The position numbers and the translations under genes were made by a program. The notes beneath the pieces are model-generated. The model did not search any database, had not been told where the DNA came from, and saw only the letters and a program-made list of their open reading frames with translations. This document shows, in pieces, positions 1-12,194 of a stretch of DNA of 64,000 nt. The DNA is from Edolisoma coerulescens. Its lineage: Eukaryota; Chordata; Aves; Passeriformes; Campephagidae. Each line of letters starts with the position of its first letter. The stretch's first letter is position 1. The DNA is taken from assembly GCA_013397115.1 (NCBI GenBank), contig VWZW01004142.1, positions 554,464 through 618,463 on the forward strand, read 5' to 3'.

Positions 1-241
1 CTGGTGGGCAGGTCCATGTTCACTCCCTGTTGCTGTGCACAGGAAGAAATGCTATTCCGGGTCTGCATCGCACTCCCTCTACATCGTCGCTCTCAGAGGT
101 TGATGTGGTTCAAATAGGATGTGTCCTTCCACCTGGGCCTGCACTCTGACACAGCTCTTGGACTTCCACACTCCCAACCTTCTCCCCAATTTTTTCACAA
201 GCAGAACATGAAATTATGTGTTTGTGATGGCTGGTGCTGAG
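1..241 (-). other. CALCR: CALCR 3' UTR (proximal part)
   Basis: Sequence directly downstream of the TAG stop on the minus strand. No AATAAA-type polyadenylation signal (TTTATT on the plus strand) is seen in these 241 bases, so the 3' end of the transcript lies outside the window. Confidence 0.75.
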
Positions 242-463
242 CTAGGCAGATGTCTCTCCAGATTTTAATGCAACGAGTTCAGAGTCCTCTACATATCTTC
301 CATTTAACTGTTCATTGTTGGCATCATGAGGGTACAGGTAAACCGGGACCTCTGTGATTGATGTGGCAGTGTAGGAGGTAGATCGAGTGGAACAGTGCTC
401 TCGGCGCCTTTGGCCCCACTGCGTTTTGTACTGTGCCCATTGCCTCTTCAAAGCTCCTTGTAC
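242..463 (-). CDS. CALCR: CALCR terminal coding exon: helix 8 and C-terminal tail
   Basis: This exon follows acceptor ctctgacag in phase 0 and encodes 73 residues before a TAG stop. It opens VQGALKRQWAQYKTQWGQRR, equivalent to human VQTTVKRQWAQFKIQWNQRW, which includes helix 8 and the end of the EVQ signature. The tail that follows is Ser/Thr-rich (CSTRSTSYTATSITEVPVYL) and ends in LVALKSGETSA. The mammalian tail has an Ala-rich stretch and ends in ESSA. The Ser/Thr cluster would be a plausible kinase and arrestin site (inference). The start at GTA/Val, not an internal Met, is set by the splice acceptor. Confidence 0.95.
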   Translation of the reverse strand, partial: VQGALKRQWAQYKTQWGQRRREHCSTRSTSYTATSITEVPVYLYPHDANNEQLNGRYVEDSELVALKSGETSA

Positions 464-504
464 CTGTCAGAGAAACCCACAGCTAGGGTGAGGCATATAT
501 AAAN

Positions 505-617
505 AAAGGAAAGGAAAGGAAAGGAAAGGAAAGGAAAGGAAAGGAAAGGAAAGGAAAGGAAAGGAAAGGAAAGGAAAGGAAAGGAAAGGAAAGGAAAGGA
601 AAGGAAAGGAAAGGAAA
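505..617 (+). repeat. (AAGGA)n pentanucleotide microsatellite
   Basis: About 22 almost perfect AAGGA units run from just after an ambiguous base (n at 504). On the CALCR sense strand this is a pure pyrimidine (TCCTT)n tract that begins 42 nt and ends about 154 nt upstream of the acceptor of the terminal coding exon. Length is likely polymorphic, and the N marks assembly uncertainty here. Confidence 0.97.
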
Positions 618-3600
618 ATATCCAGGTCTAATTCCATCAGGTTCAGTCAGCCTCTCTCCTCCTGTCTGTTCCAGAGTCTGTTCAGCTCTCAGGCTAAACT
701 TCCTCCCTGCCTACCCTATGGCAGTTGCCTATAGGTTAGCTCATCCTCTTAATGTGAAGGAGATTGCTGCACAGGAGCACAGCACGATGCTATGGTGGAA
801 GAGGAAAGGAGAATGGGGACTAAAACCCACCTGATGCTGCAGCTGGATTCTTGCCCCTGAAATGCCTGATGCCTTTTGATACCCGAAGAAGTTCAGCCTT
901 GAGTAACGAGCCTTTGCCATGAATGGAAAAGTGTAAATACACTTCAAGAGCTTGCCAGGACTAATGTTGTAGAAAGAGTTAGAGGATTAGGACATCTAAA
1001 CAGGGATTTTGTTCTGGTAATTTAAGGACAGGTTCTGTGCTCACAAAATACAGCATTGGTCATAGCCCTCTGCATGGCAGAGGATTTCAGCCTTTGAACA
1101 TTGATCTGCTAGGAATAAGACATTTTATTCAACATTTACATTAAGACTGATGTTATACATGGCACGAGGAAATGATTTAAACTATTGAGTCCAGTCAGGT
1201 AATAAGAAGCACTTCTCCAGCTGCATTTCCATGCCTGGTGGCTCTTGATAGCTCTGTGACATGAGCAGGAAGTGGGCAAATCCTGGCTCTTTTTGTTTAG
1301 ATCAGTGATTCCGAACAACACTAAGTGGGAACAGGAGCAGTTTGACACAACAATCTGGTGTAAATGACCCACTCCTCCAGAGGAAGGCAGGTGCAGGTGA
1401 GGCACTGTGATGAGAGGAGTCCACAAGATTCTGTGATCCTGCTGAGGTGGGCTCTGTTTGTCATTTGGAGAATGTATTGCTATTCATCTTGTTCTAACAC
1501 ATGAAGAACAGAAAACAAATGGCTGTGCACAGGTTAATTAGATATTGAGTGCAGGAAAGGCATACGGTCACAATGGAACTTTAAGTACTTGGGCTGTGAG
1601 CAACTATGCCCATATTGAGAATTAAAGTGAAATTGCTGCATGCAGGGATGTTTTATCACACTATCACCCAAGTTTATTAGTGAGAAAGAGTTACTGGGTC
1701 AAAGACTAATGCATTGGCAGCACTTAATGTAGAAATATTACATGAGTTAAACTTTGTAAAGATTTTAGTAACTTTAAAATTGCCTTTTTATGTTGCAGTA
1801 AGAATATTATAGCTTAGTCACCCCAGAAGCTATGGGGAGGGACTGGAAGAAGAAATCTTCAGAAGTACTAGGACAGTGACTTTCCCCATATCTCACTGGG
1901 GCGGTGGCATCTAGCGCAGACACCAAGAGGACAAGACAGAAACCTGGACTGGGCACAGCGGCTCTGCCTGCAGCCACCTCTCCCCCACCACACCATGGTG
2001 GTCACCAGCCACTGCGCACTTCTGGCCTTCACCTCTGCCCCGAGCTGGCCACGTCTGCATTTCACAGCACGTCATCCATTCAGATTCATGTGAGCATCTT
2101 TAGTGAAGGCAGCAAGAGCCTGCCCTTAGAGTCCTTCTGTTCCATCCCTAGCCCTCTCCTTCCACTGCCCCCAGCACAGACCCCAAGGCTTTGATCGCTC
2201 TTGCATGGGGAGAAGAGCTGCTGTGCAGGTGAGAAGCTCCTGACAAGCTCCCCAGCTGCTCTCAGCTGAACTGGACAGTCCACCAGGGCAACCATAGATC
2301 TGGAGATAACAGAGTGGTTAACTGGAGAGGGAAGAACAATGTCCCTGGGTCTTACAGAGCCTGTCATGAGGAGCTTATTGTTTTTTCTTCAGAGGGAATG
2401 ATGCTTACACTGTATGTATGGTGGGTAGACAACAGGCACATCCCTTCCAGTTCAGCCCATGATTAGAAGTGCCATTATACAGGTCTAAAAGGCTCTACAG
2501 AGCAGTGAGAGCACAAGGTCAAAGCATCTTTGTTTTTGTTCTCTGCTGAACTGCTTGTCTGTACAAGGATCTGGCTACAAATGGATAATGGATTGTACAA
2601 GTGCTGCATTTGAGAAAAACTTGCTAATCTAGTTTTCTGCCATGATTCCAAGAATCTCAGATGATCATAACTCAGTGCCAACTAAAACCATTTAGGCATG
2701 GATTTTAAATATGTAAGCAGCATTACTGAAAGTCACATGCACAGCCACGACATATTAATGACTGAGGAGGTGCCTGGGGACCAGGAGGTGCAGGGCATTG
2801 CCTGCCATGCTTTCTGCTGTGATGGCAGGTAAAAGAAAGCAAAGACTGAAGCAATGAAGAGCCCAAGTTTATTTACTCTGCTCTTCAAGACTTTAAAGGT
2901 TTTTCTGTTCTCCATTAGCCATTCACGCCTCATTGGCACATAAGATACATGGCTGCTTTTTCTCCAAATAGACTTTCCATTCTGTTGTCCAGCCTTGCAG
3001 TCTAGAAGCAATCCTGTGCTTGAAAATGTGGTCTGGTGAGCAGAGTATTGCAGAGACCTTGTATCATCTGTACTACACTGTTGCTGTTGGACAGAGAAGC
3101 TACAGTGCTGCTGGACACCAAGATTTTATAAGAAAATGAACAAGAAGATTTGTCATTTTAAAAGTAAAAAAAACCCCATTGTTTCTGTGTTCTTCCACAT
3201 GAATGCAGACATTGGTACAGGTTCTTATTATTATTTTTAGATTTCTTTCTATGTATGGCCTCATGGTACTAAAGTGAGGTTAGTGAGGCTGTAGTGATGA
3301 ATGCACTATAAAACAGTCAAGTGCTCCTGAGTTTAGCATTGTTTGTCCTGGCTAAGCTTCATGTATTTCAGTCTTGAAGTTAAATATTCCAGTAGGAAAA
3401 ACTAAATCCCAGTTTAGCCAAGCTTCTGCAGTACTAAAATTAATCTCCTTGCCCCACACGGAATTTTCTCATGAGAAGTAATTTTGGCCTCTATGGCAGC
3501 AGATGTATGCAGCAGCTTGGAAACAATCTCATATCATGACTGAAGACCAGACTGTGTCTTTGGTCTATATTCTTCAGCACACAGCAGGACTGGGGGAAGT

Positions 3601-3781
3601 TAGCTCAGCTCAATTTTCTTGGTCAAACTCAAATTAGTGCTCCCTTTGGAAGGCCCCAATACCAGTTTAACATTAGTCTGTTGCTGCTCTTCTATAGGTT
3701 TTGTGCCTTATATATCTACAAATTGTGTAACTGCAGAAATAAATGGGAGGCAGGGGTCACAATCCTTTCATCCTCTCCTGG

Positions 3782-3801
3782 CCCAGCCCAGCCCAGCCCA
3801 G
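3782..3801 (+). repeat. (CCCAG)4 short tandem repeat
   Basis: Four perfect CCCAG copies in the last CALCR intron. Confidence 0.9.
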
Positions 3802-6177
3802 CTACTCTAGTGCATAAACTTTGCTGGATGTTTGTGGGTAATGTGCTGTTGCAAGTAGCACCAAACTGTCTTGAGTCTGTATTAGAGAGGTGTCATCATT
3901 GACACTGTTCACCTTAATGGGAAGTCCTAAAAAAAGCTTCTCCAAATAAAATTTCCTAGAAGAAAATAATGAGAGTTTTTCAGCACTCCTGCCACTGACA
4001 GTCTGCAAATCTGAAGCAGATGCAATAATTTTGAAAATGAGTGTAATGGTGAAAAGTACCCAAGCGCCAACAAAATCATTCTCAAGATGTCTGAGAAACC
4101 TGCATCCTCCCAGTCGTTTGTTCTTACTACCCGACATTGATCCACGTTTCTGATCACCTGCTCCACCAAGGAGTCATCAATCATGCATATCGACAAGCAG
4201 ATGCTTCAGGTATATTCATTAGTGCATAGCTTGAGAATCATATTCTTGGGGCTGTAAAGGTGGATATGTTCTTCTGGCACTGTAGCATTGCCAAAAGTAC
4301 TTTGGAATTAGAGCTAGTTGATGAAACCAAGAAACTAATAGCCTTTAAGATGCTTTATGTTTTCGGTGCATTTTATTGTGGCCTTTCCTCATTTTTAACA
4401 TTGCTACAACCTTTAATCTAGACACAAATCCAGGTGTTCTCATTAGAGCTGGAGAATTAACCTTTTTGCACTAAAGCTATAAAACATTAAGGGAATTTGT
4501 TTTGCAAAATCTAATCTGAAAACAATGGAAGGTGACACTGGGGAGAATGAAGAAGGCAATGTTCAAGACCAGGATTTTGGGGTAACACATTTTTTGGAGG
4601 CCAGTGAGGAGACACTGGAGTACTGCTTGTACACAGCAATGCAGTCATTCTTGTGGGGAGAGGATGCTTCAAAAACTGCCTGACTGGTCTCTACTTTCTT
4701 CACAGCAGGTCCTCCATACTAGGGAGTATCAGAAGTTTTTCTTTGTTTCCAGGGCATGGATATTCAGCTACGTCAGAGTGCTGACAGTGAGGCAGATGGA
4801 GAAAGGTGATAGTTGCCTGCAGATATTGGGGACAGAGATGTGTTAGGAAAAAAGTTGTACATGTCTTCAACTTTGTTTAGTTGGATGCTTGAAACCGTGA
4901 ACTTCTGTAGTGTGATCTTTACAGCTCTCATTTCATGTTAGGTTCTGATGTCATTAGCTGCTCACATTTTGCCATTCTCTTGCATGTCTCCTGAAGAGCC
5001 ATGCTACAGAACTGTGGCGGGAGGCCTCTCATCTGTTTATTCTTGAGTTTCTCTGTACATTTACACAGGGAGCCAGCCAGAGGCAAATGTACAGAGATGT
5101 TGACTACTGGTGGCAGAATTTAATACTCTCTGCTATCCTGAATGTTATCAAATCAGCCAGTTACACCTTATCAATAAGATAACTTGCTTTCAGCCTCTAT
5201 CAAAACATCAGTGTGGTCACATCATTACATCGAAATTGCTGGTTTCTAATAATATACAGGGATAAACAGAATCACAAGTATCTCTCTAGGTTGACATACT
5301 GAGCGTTAGCATCACAAAGTTTGTTCTCTATCTAATTCATCTGCTCTGGATTGAAAATGAACTTTTTAATGGACTTCTCAGCTTTGTTAAGATATATGCT
5401 GTTTTATTTCGCTGCAGTTGAATGCACTTGATGTGTCGAAAAAGCTTTTTTCTGCCAACCATCTTTGGAAAATGGCTTGCTATAGGAATTTAAATGGTTC
5501 TTGACACATTTTAACCTGCTATGTTTTGTAAAGAAAAAAAAATAGTAAAGTGGATCTAAAACCCACTGTAGGTGTATATACATATATATGATCCAGCTGT
5601 AAGAGTACGGGAGAGATCTTTGCCTCAAGGGTTTTTATTTCTTAATTGCTAGGCAAGAAACATTGACTGCAAAAAGGCCAGTGGTAATCCTCAAAGGGGC
5701 TCAAGTAACTGCACTCTTCTGCCTCTGACAGTGCTACCAGGGATGGATTTGCCATGGCTCAGGCCTGAGCTCAGCACTGCATCCTCCAAACAGATCCCTG
5801 AATGTCCCCTCTTCTTCTCATGGAGTATTGTGTCATTCCTGCTGTTCTGGGGCAGGAAGGGGAGTAAAGCATTTCTCTCCTTCACTTAGACCTCCATCTC
5901 AAACTTGCAGATAGTAGGGAGAGAGTGTCATGCCTGTACCTCATTAGGTGCCATCTGCTTTGTAATGGTAACGCACCTGATTCATCTTCTCAGAGATATT
6001 CCAGTCACACTCTGCACAGAGCTGTCAGAAATGCACACCACTGCTTGTGTGGAAAGAGTAAAAGTGACTTTGTGTGACTTCAAAGTTTGTAGTGTGACAT
6101 GCTTCACATCTGCATTAATGAACAGCAGAATGACTGTTTTTCAAGTATTGCTCATTTTCTTCATTTCATGTACTTAC

Positions 6178-6219
6178 CTCACCATTGAAGAAGCAGAAAA
6201 TGGTAGCCACAAGCAAGCC
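6178..6219 (-). CDS. CALCR: CALCR 42-nt exon: transmembrane helix 7
   Basis: This is a 42-nt exon in phase 0 on both sides, with acceptor ttctcttag and donor gtaagtac. It encodes GLLVATIFCFFNGE, the TM7 segment ahead of EVQ in the class B signature (human CALCR GFFVATIYCFCNNE). It is too short to stand out by length, but it is fixed by continuity with both neighbours, by the splice sites and by family conservation. In mammals the equivalent 42-nt exon can be skipped in frame to give the receptor variant called delta-e13. Confidence 0.95.
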
Positions 6220-8410
6220 CTAAGAGAAGAAAAAGAGTTTAAGGATCAGAATATATAGACTTCATCATATTTTGGAAATTTGGACTTGATGGATATAAGA
6301 TAAAAACATTAATCCACTTCCTCTGCATCACAGACACTCCCTATCTTTCATAGCTATGCTATTAAATGGATTTTTTTTGTCTTTTGATAATGTTTTACCA
6401 TTTTTCCCCTGTACTACTAGATTTTACAGATTATCTGTTATGGCTTTGATGTTATATATATATAAGAAATGTAGAGAAGGAAAATGAAAGGTAGATATAT
6501 GTTTTGCTTTCAGAGGAGAACCACACTGCCACTGATTTGGCTGAAGAGATGGCAGAGGAATTGTGTCCTATATGTTGCCACTCGTTCATCAGAGTGTAGC
6601 TATCCTGTCAAAATTGTCAGCCAAGAGAATCCAGCTGTCCCAGGAAGGCTTTAAATCGAACTGTATGTCGGGATAAGTGAACTGGTATGTTGGGTATCAC
6701 AGTGGAGGGAGAGGATGAGAGAAGAGGTGTAAGTGGTCAGAAAAAGGAAAAAACCCATCACAGCACATGAGTTAAAAGGTAGGGAGGCAGAAAAAAATAG
6801 ACACTGCAGATCATAGCTTGGTTGTAAATGGCTTTAAATTAATTTATTCATCACCACAGTTGTTCAGATAGTATTTCACTACTGCTGTAAGATTAAACAG
6901 GGCCAAGGCAGGAATATGAGATGAGAAAGTGTGAAAATTAATAAGAGAGAAAATTCTTGCACAGAGAGCCTGCCATTCAGGATTATGTAGTTACACAGGT
7001 CCATGTCCTAACTGCACTCACTCTTATTAAAGTAGCATTACATAGCATCACTGGGAGCCAAATGCCTTCATTTTAAATTAGTTAAAGCAGTTATTATAAA
7101 CTAAACTTACGGCAGTTTGTGAAATTGAGGGGAAAACTGAAACGCAGCTTATGTTCCCAAGGGCTGCTCTGAAGGGCTTTACAGCTGTATCTTTTCTATA
7201 AAACCTTCATTTAAAGGATTACCAGTTGAATTGTAGATAATGCTTTGCAAAATATCTTGGAATCTCAGATGTATATTTTGGACCACAAACACGATAAGCA
7301 ATAACTTTTTAACAAAATGCTTATACAGAGATACACAGGCTGGTTCGGACAAGTGCTGATCGCTTCAATTTTGACAATTATTTTTCTCTAATAGATTTTC
7401 TCTGATGCAGAATTTGTAATTTGACATAAATTGAAATAGCAACACAGAAAAGCATGGAGAAGGAGGATGAAGGGCAGAAATAGTGAGAAAAGAAAGTTTC
7501 TTTTCACATTTTGGCAAAGCAATGAGTATTCTCAAAAATCTCAAATCCCAGCGTGCAGTAAGCAATAAACGATAGCTTGTCCATAACTTTTGGGCTGAGA
7601 AGCACCAAAAGGTTAAACAAAACCTTACAGCTCTATAGTAGGACTTTGCCAGACCAGACACTCCTAAATCAAAATTATTGCAAGGGTAGAAAAAGTGCCG
7701 GTTCCTCGTGGCCTGTAGCAGTGTTGTTTCTGCTGTGGGCAGTGCAGAAAAGTGCAGAGTCGTGCAATACCTCTGCTCTTGAGCTGTGCTGTGCACTCTT
7801 GCAGCAGCGGCCTCGCTATTGTGCTAAATGTGGTTTCACTACCAGCAGTGAGCCATTACAGCAAATGAGACAGATCTTGATCTCCTCTGGGAGCAGGGAT
7901 GCTCAATGGACAGTCCACATGAGGCATGGCAAATAAGCCCAAGACAGCAGGGGGAGAGAAAGAAGCAGAGAAATTTTTTCCAAGTCTGCTCTTCAGTGAG
8001 AGTGTTTAGGGGGAATTTGGGAACCTCAGTTCCCCTAAAGACAGGAATTGAACCTGAACTATTGAAGTGAAGCCATTTTCCATTTCAGTTCCTGTATGGT
8101 ATTGAAATTCCTCTCTTACATCCTGCAATTGCTCTAGTTTTCTGCTATTCAAGAGTGCAGTTCCCTTAACTAATATTTTCTCCAGACAATTTCTGACTAG
8201 AAAAGCTAAAGAGGAAGATGTGGTGATGCCTCATATCCTTTTCAGCTTCTCTTCTGGTTTACAGTGAGCTGAAAGCACACCTGGCTTTTTGTTATTTTGA
8301 GACCATGCATGTTGTACATGTTCTGGCTGAAGAAATTATTTTCTCTGGTCTGTTCCATGTATATCCCCTTGCTCTTCTTCCACCTGCCATGGCCATCAGG
8401 GCTCTGCCAT

Positions 8411-8507
8411 CTATATTTCTATTTCTATTTCTATTTCTATTTCTATTTCTATTTCTATTTCTATTTCTATTTCTATTTCTATTTCTATTTCTATTTCTAT
8501 TTCTATT
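8411..8507 (+). repeat. (TTTCTA)n hexanucleotide microsatellite
   Basis: About 16 tandem TTTCTA units, nearly perfect. They keep three frames open on each strand and so create spurious low-complexity open frames (YFYFYF, RNRNRN). Located in the intron between the TM6 and TM7 exons. Not the TTAGGG telomere unit. Confidence 0.96.
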
Positions 8508-9573
8508 ATTCTTGTACATAAAGTTTTGCCCATAGTTCAGAGGGCTATTGTTGTCTTCAGTTGTAAAGCTACAGAGATATCAGTAGCCGACATCAGCTTT
8601 GTCTGTTTGGAGCCAGGAGGGCTTGGGATGACCATAATTCTAAAGTGGATCTATTAAAACATGTGACAGATTACATGTAGGTTAATTATTTAATTTAAGG
8701 CCCATTTAATAATGGGTTATTTCTCATATCTCTTTGACGTGTATCTTCCAAATTCTGCCTGCTTCTGGTTTTTGCTCGGGATACAATTCTTGCTGAGGAC
8801 GAGATGTCTAGGTCAATTATATCTCTAGGCCACTGTGTGGAGTTGTTAAACTAACCTGTGATATATTGCCTACTCCCAGCAAGATGATGTTGGCCATGGT
8901 ATTGAAAGCATAAATGAGGAACATATTTATTTTAAGATTAGAGCCTTTAATGACTTCTTCTGGAATTCTTTATTTCTGAAACTATGTGAAGAACAAATGA
9001 ACATGGCTTTCAGCTGAGTCATGCTGTAGGGATTGTCCAGAGTCAGCAGCTCTCAGACCTTCATGTACCTTATTAACACCGTAGTGAGTTTTTTCCTGTG
9101 TTTTAGTGACTATACTGGTCTAAGTAAATTCTTTGCTTGACAGGTATTTAATTTGTATCTCACTCTCCTAGAAGACATGAGTGTCTTGAAGAGAAGTTTG
9201 AGTAATTTGCTCATGTTGAAAAGAAACAAATGAAAAATACCAATGCAGATACTGCAAATTTACATAGGTTTCTTTTACCTCTTTTTATTTTTTTATTTGA
9301 GCTTATATCTCCATTAAACCAGGAAAGCATATATAGATATACCTATTCCTGCTATTCCTGACCATGTCCAGGGCCTTAGTTTGTGCCCTAACCAACTACA
9401 CACTATGTTGCTGTTCAGACCTTAGTGGTGTGATATATTCATTACTGATGGTAGAAGATGATGTCATATGTAATTGTACAGATGGTCATAAAATAAAACT
9501 CAGTTTTTTGATTCTCTATGTGGACTTTGTTCCATGTCCATTCACTTCTCCCTTCTGGATCTAAATGGACAGC

Positions 9574-9589
9574 AAAAAAAAAAAAAAAA
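9574..9589 (+). repeat. A16 homopolymer
   Basis: Sixteen A residues followed by gaaaag. It could be a retrotransposon or processed-transcript tail, but no parent element was recognised in the sequence to its left. Confidence 0.8.
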
Positions 9590-11605
9590 GAAAAGCATGG
9601 CTGAGGTTGATCATAGAACTACATCCCATTCCCACCTCTCTCGTTTTGGCAAAGATAAAAAGCTTTGAGGAAAACAGCAGTGCGTTTCTCACCACCTTCA
9701 TTCACAGCACACTCACACAGCATCTCTGAGGCAAATTACTGGGTTATGAATTGTTCATTTATGTTACATAAATAAAGCAAAGGATGTGTCTGTGCAGTTT
9801 CTGCTGCCACTGAGGTGGGGAGATTGTCACAAGAGGGCTGAAGACAGCAGCCCACCTGCTGCAGAATGATAGAGACATCCCATCAGCCAAAGCTCGTGCT
9901 TTGCTTCTTCTCCTGCTCTCTATGGAGGTTTCATTACTGTCCTTTTTGTGCATGTATTTTTCATACAAAAATGGCACTTCATTACATCTGGCTTACAAAA
10001 AAATACTTTCCCTAACTTTAATTGCCCCAAAATATTAAGAAGTTTTCAAACTACTAAAAATCCAAAGAGCAAAAAAAGAACAGAAAATTAAAAAAAGAGC
10101 TCTTATGTTGTCAAAAGCAGTCCTATAACCTTAACTCTGAACAGAAGGAGAAAATATTTCTGCCTGGTTTGGCATTACAGAGGATATTTATTTCCTTTTG
10201 AAGTGAGAAGCAGATGGACTGAATACCTTCTGAAATACCTTGAAATATCTCACTATTTTTAAGAGGTTACTTTTAAATGGGTTAATTTTGTTCTCTATAA
10301 GGCTGCATAGAAAGCTAAATTTAAAACTTGGAGGCAGTGTAGACATATATGCAGTCCAAACCCAGGCCTAAAAGATTCAAAATACCCTTGTTTGAGACCA
10401 GGCCCCTCTGAGCTGCACCCTCCTGCCTGGCAGGGTGGGGGCTGCAGTCCTGAGGGTGCTGCTTGGAAGCTGCCGAGTGGCACGCAGGGATCTCACTTGT
10501 GGAGAAAAAAACAGTAATTATTTTCTGTTCAGCAGAAAAAACCCTTTTCATTTGCCAATAAAAACCAAGGCCTTTATGCTGAACAGCATTTTATCTTCTC
10601 ATTAGAGGTGGACTTACACATTTAGAGCCACCGTCACCAAGGTATTCAGAAGAGCAGCTTTAGCTGCTTGTGTATTGCTGTTGAGCCAGGGGCTGTTCCT
10701 CCACCCCTCCCTCACAGACCTTCATGGTGCTCTCTTCCCTGGTACAGTGACAGGGCCATTTTATGTAACCTGACAGCCTCTAAAAACCCAGCCTGAAGGT
10801 GCTGGAGAGAGAATTCAGTGAGATGGGACAGTTGGTGGAGGGAGCTTGAAAGCAGAGGCTTGTTCATCCCTGGGCAGGTTTGAGAGCTCTGGGAGGATTG
10901 TGTCTGTGAGAGGGACTAACTGATGCATCATAGAGTTTTTTCTGCTCTTCCTTTTTCTTTGTGAGGCATTTGCTATGGACCAATGTCAGAAATCAGAAGT
11001 TAGGGTAGTGGTTTTTTGTAGGGAACCTCTGACAGAAGCACAGCACCCCAATCTCTTTACAGCCTGGGACTTCTCAAAAGATTTTCAGTGGTTCCAAGGA
11101 TGAAGGAAGTGTCAGCTGCAGCCCCAGCACCAGCAGAGGTGCAGGAAGCCGTGCCAGGTTGTCAGGCACAAGCCACATCTCTCTTGCTCTGTCTCAGAAT
11201 GGAGACCTGAGTGCTGCTACATGCAGGACAAAGGGCTGTTGCTGCTCCACTCCTTCACAGGAGGCTTTCCCTTTGCCCAGGTGTACAGTTTTGTCCTCAC
11301 TGGGCAGCATGATGGGGTTTTCAGGCTTTTGACAGACATGTTTTCACACCAGAGGTGTGCAAGGAGTCAGCATATCCTGTACCCTAATGCTTGATAGCGT
11401 GAGGAAGTTTGCATCTTTCATCTGCTTTGAGCATCATCGACAAGTTTTTGAAAGTCAGGTCCTTTAAGGTAGATCTGCAACTCACTGGCTCTTCTGGAGT
11501 GCAAATGTTTGCTTTGTGGTGCCTAATTTAGGAGCTCTGTTAAATAAGATAGCTGTGTGTGTCCACCTACAGCATCCCAATCCACGCATGTCATTCCAGT
11601 TAGGG

Positions 11606-12194
11606 TGTGCTGGTTTTGTATAGAGTAGAGTTAATTTTCTCCATTTTAGCTAGTATGGGGCTCTGCTTTGGATGTGGGCTGGAAACAGTGTTGCTAATGC
11701 AGGAATATTTTAGCTATGGCTGAGCAGGGCTTCCAAAAGTAAAGGCCAGAGCTTTTTTTCATCTCACCCCACCATGAATGGGCTGGGAGTGCAAAAGGAG
11801 TTGGGAGGATACACAGTCAGGACAGCTGAAGCCAGCTGATCCAAGGAATATCCCAGATCATCTGGCATCATGATCAGCATAAAAAGTGGGAGAAGAAGAA
11901 AAAGGGGGAAGTTTGGAGCACTGGCTTTTTTTGTCCCAGGTAAATATTATGTGTGATGGAGCCCTACTTCCCTGAGGATGGCTGAACACCTACCTGGCCA
12001 TGAGAAGGTGTGAATGAATTCTGTATTTTGCTTCCCTTGTGTATGTGGCTTTTGCTTTATCTACTAAACTGTCTTTACCTCAACCCGTGAGTTTTCCCAC
12101 TTTCACCCTTCCAACTCTCTCCTCCATCCCCCTGTGGGGAGCGAGCAAGTGGCTCTGTGGGGCTGGAGTCACCAGCTGGAGTTAAACCACAACA
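11606..12194 (+). mobile_element. Solo LTR of an avian endogenous retrovirus
   Basis: A unit of about 589 bp starts tgtgctggttttg and ends gttaaaccacaaca, with the TG...CA termini of an LTR. It matches an abundant avian LTR family as I know it, including 'gatggagccct', 'ctgaggatggctgaacacct', 'gtgaatgaattc' and the 'tttaccTcaaccc' block near the end. Plus-strand landmarks are a TATA-like cataaaaag at about 11878 and a degenerate polyadenylation-type signal near 12062 (actaaactg). No internal retroviral genes flank it, so it is a solo LTR. No clear target-site duplication is seen between the flanks. It sits in the CALCR intron between the TM6 and TM7 exons, antisense to the gene. The exact family name was not determined. 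Confidence 0.85.

Larger units (their letters stand above)
464..6177 (-). other. CALCR: CALCR last intron (TM7 exon to terminal exon), 5714 bp
   Basis: Starts gtaagtac and ends ctctgacag. It holds the AAGGA microsatellite close to its 3' end and a CCCAG repeat, with a GC-richer patch near 1900-2240. No further gene or clear transposon recognised. Confidence 0.9.

Noticed and set aside
7365..7796. 143-codon minus-strand open frame.
   Set aside because: No domain, no splice or conservation evidence; intronic chance frame.
8292..8535. Open frames rich in Arg-Asn or Tyr-Phe repeats.
   Set aside because: They are translations of the TTTCTA hexamer microsatellite.
9540..9600. A16 run as the tail of a processed pseudogene.
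   Set aside because: No coding similarity or target-site duplication was recognised upstream.
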